Assembly (NCBI GenBank): GCA_945787845.1 | Contig: CALZJH010000016.1 | Coordinates: forward strand, 56,485 to 108,638 | Length of the DNA: 52,154 nt | From: an uncultured Woeseiaceae bacterium | GTDB lineage: Bacteria > Pseudomonadota > Gammaproteobacteria > Steroidobacterales > Woeseiaceae | Reading direction: 5' to 3' | Part shown: piece after piece, positions 50,674 through 52,154 of the stretch | How positions within the stretch are numbered: the stretch's first letter is position 1 | Layout of the letters: each line of letters begins with the position of its first letter | The notes under the pieces: model-generated | The model's input: only the letters and a program-made list of their open reading frames with translations | What the model was told of the DNA's origin: nothing | Databases searched by the model: none | Program-made: the position numbers and the translations under genes

Positions 50674-52008
50674 CTACGCCGCAGCCTCTTTGTTAGCAAG
50701 TCGACCGCGAAGCGAATTCGGCAACGCCTCTGTGATAACAACGTCCACAAAATCGCCGATAACAGCCGGATCCGCGTCGAAGTTAACCCAGCGGTTGTTT
50801 TCCGTACGTCCCGAAACCTGCTGCTCACTCTTCTTCGACAGCTTTTCGACGAGGACACGTTGCGTCGTGCCGACCATCGCACGACTGATGTCCATGGCCT
50901 GCTGGTTGATTCGCGCCTGCAGCAACGCCAGTCGTTCTTTCTTCACTGCCAGCGGCGTGTCGTCACTAAGGCTCGCCGCCGGCGTGCCGGGTCGTGCACT
51001 GAAGACAAAACTGAACGACTGGTCGAATCCGATCTCGGCGATCAGGTTCATGAGCTGTTCGAAATCCTTGTCCGTTTCGCCGGGGAACCCGATGATGAAG
51101 TCGGAACTCAAGGAGATGTCGGGGCGCGCCTCGCGCAGCTTTCGAATCTTCTGCTTGTACTCGAGAATGGTGTGGCCGCGTTTCATTGCAGCCAGCACCC
51201 GGTCGGAACCATGCTGCACCGGCAGGTGCAGGTAGTTGGCAAGCTTCGGTACCTCGGCGTAGGCCTGGATCAGGCTGTCCGTGAATTCCACGGGATGCGA
51301 CGTCGTGAAACGAATCCGATCGATGCCGTCGACGGCCGCAACGTAGTAGATCAGCGTTGCGAGGTCGGCGACTTCTCCATCGTGCATCGGGCCGCGATAC
51401 GCGTTGACGTTCTGACCCAGCAGGTTAACCTCGCGAACACCCTGTCCGGCCAGGCTCGCCACTTCGGCAATCACGTCGTCGAACGGCCGACTGATTTCTT
51501 CGCCACGCGTATACGGCACGACGCAGAAGCTGCAGTACTTGCTGCATCCTTCCATGACGGATACGAAAGCGGTCGGGCCATCTGCCCGCGGCTCGGGCAG
51601 CCGATCGAATTTCTCGATCTCGGGGAACGAGACATCGACAACCGATGACTTGCTGACACCGGCGTCGGTGATCAATTCAGGAAGCCGATGCAGCGTCTGC
51701 GGACCGAACACGACGTCGACGAACGGCGCACGTTTCGTGATGCCCTCGCCTTCCTGGCTGGCGACACATCCGCCAACACCGATCTTGATGTTCGGGTTCT
51801 TGTCCTTGAGCTGCCGCCAGCGTCCGAGTTCGGAGAAGACCTTTTCCTGCGCTTTTTCGCGAATCGAACAGGTATTCACAAGCAACAGGTCGGCATCTGC
51901 AGGCGAGTCGGTCAGTTCGTAACCGTGCGACTCGCGCAACACATCCGCCATCTTCTCCGAGTCGTACTCGTTCATCTGGCAGCCCATTGTCTTGATGTAC
52001 AGCTTCAT
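50674..52008 (-). CDS. miaB: tRNA-2-methylthio-N6-dimethylallyladenosine synthase MiaB
   Basis: MiaB is a radical-SAM methylthiotransferase acting on i6A37 of tRNAs. The 444-residue protein has the N-terminal cluster domain ([38 protein letters not shown]), the radical-SAM motif [15 protein letters not shown] (CxxxCxxC) and a C-terminal TRAM domain ([15 protein letters not shown]). It leads the conserved phoH-ybeY-corC-lnt series and starts 8 bp after the upstream gene's stop. Confidence 0.97.
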   Translation of the reverse strand: MKLYIKTMGCQMNEYDSEKMADVLRESHGYELTDSPADADLLLVNTCSIREKAQEKVFSELGRWRQLKDKNPNIKIGVGGCVASQEGEGITKRAPFVDVVFGPQTLHRLPELITDAGVSKSSVVDVSFPEIEKFDRLPEPRADGPTAFVSVMEGCSKYCSFCVVPYTRGEEISRPFDDVIAEVASLAGQGVREVNLLGQNVNAYRGPMHDGEVADLATLIYYVAAVDGIDRIRFTTSHPVEFTDSLIQAYAEVPKLANYLHLPVQHGSDRVLAAMKRGHTILEYKQKIRKLREARPDISLSSDFIIGFPGETDKDFEQLMNLIAEIGFDQSFSFVFSARPGTPAASLSDDTPLAVKKERLALLQARINQQAMDISRAMVGTTQRVLVEKLSKKSEQQVSGRTENNRWVNFDADPAVIGDFVDVVITEALPNSLRGRLANKEAAA

Positions 52009-52016
52009 ACCTGGCT

Positions 52017-52154
52017 CTAGCTAATGAATCCCAATGACTCGAGTTTTACCAATATACGATGTGCGGCGAGATCAGGCGAGATGCCGACGGTATCGATGAC
52101 CATCTCGGCGTTCTCGGGGACCTCGTAAGGGTCGGAGATGCCCGTGAACTCCTT
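52017..52154 (-). CDS. Adenylylsulfate kinase domain, C-terminal fragment (cut by window edge)
   Basis: Only the last 45 codons and a TAG stop are inside the window. They read [19 protein letters not shown] then a short tail ending ESLGFIS. The [12 protein letters not shown] block is the conserved C-terminal signature of APS kinase (CysC), which makes PAPS from APS and ATP. It could be a single-domain CysC or the end of a CysN/C or Sat/CysC fusion; the visible part does not decide. It is on the same strand as miaB, 8 bp upstream of it. Confidence 0.75.
   Translation of the reverse strand, partial: KEFTGISDPYEVPENAEMVIDTVGISPDLAAHRILVKLESLGFIS

Overview
This window is about 52 kb of chromosome from a gammaproteobacterium with moderately high GC. 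It carries roughly 47 protein genes and two tRNA genes and is dense in housekeeping functions. The gene orders are classic gammaproteobacterial ones: cinA/pncC-recA-recX-alaS-csrA-tRNA-Ser-tRNA-Arg, pgeF-clpB, fmdB-DUF502-aspS, pilSR-pilA-pilBCD-coaE-zapD, dciA/M23/secA/mutT, leuS-lptE and miaB-phoH-ybeY-corC-lnt. A free-living aerobe with type IV pili is implied. The family cannot be fixed from sequence reading alone; a marine Woeseiales/Chromatiales-like lineage is a guess. No transposase, integrase, prophage or CRISPR array was seen.

Layout. 1-1.7 kb: tRNA-Arg(ACG) and tRNA-Ser(GCT) with an aspartyl protease gene between them, plus three odd tRNA-fragment/hairpin elements. 1.7-8.7 kb (minus strand): csrA, alaS, recX, recA with a LexA box, thpR, pncC and a GT4 glycosyltransferase. 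8.7-13.9 kb: mutS and a DUF885-like lipoprotein, then a divergent HTH regulator/CPBP protease pair with an operator-like dyad inside the promoter. 13.9-21 kb (minus): aspS, DUF502, FmdB zinc ribbon, clpB with a heat-shock promoter, pgeF and rluD. 21-25.5 kb: bamD facing nadE, sucD and sucC. 25.6-34.7 kb (plus): a type IV pilus block, pilS-pilR-pilA1-pilA2-pilB-pilC-pilD-coaE, with two sigma-54-type promoters and a CRP/Vfr-type palindrome. 34.7-43.8 kb: a TMTC-like membrane glycosyltransferase, zapD, mutT, secA, an M23 peptidase, dciA, an unknown membrane protein and an HEXXH protein. 43.7-52 kb (minus): lptE, leuS, lnt, corC, ybeY, phoH, miaB and the 3' end of an APS-kinase gene.

How it works together. 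The pilus block holds sensor, sigma-54 activator, two pilins, extension ATPase, platform protein and prepilin peptidase, and a candidate pilin glycosyltransferase sits beside it. Envelope biogenesis is well represented (bamD, lptE, lnt, secA, pilD), as are translation (two tRNAs, alaS, aspS, leuS, rluD, miaB, ybeY) and DNA repair (recA, recX, mutS).

Most unusual points: (i) three chimeras near the tRNAs, in which a partial tRNA copy is interrupted at a TTCGA-type motif by a cluster of hairpins; (ii) all six convergent gene pairs that lack an RNA gene between them meet with a gap of 0 or -4 bp; (iii) several genes have a -10-like hexamer exactly 6 nt before the start codon and no Shine-Dalgarno, suggesting leaderless mRNAs; (iv) tandem pilins with different control regions; (v) an HEXXH protein where holA usually follows lptE.
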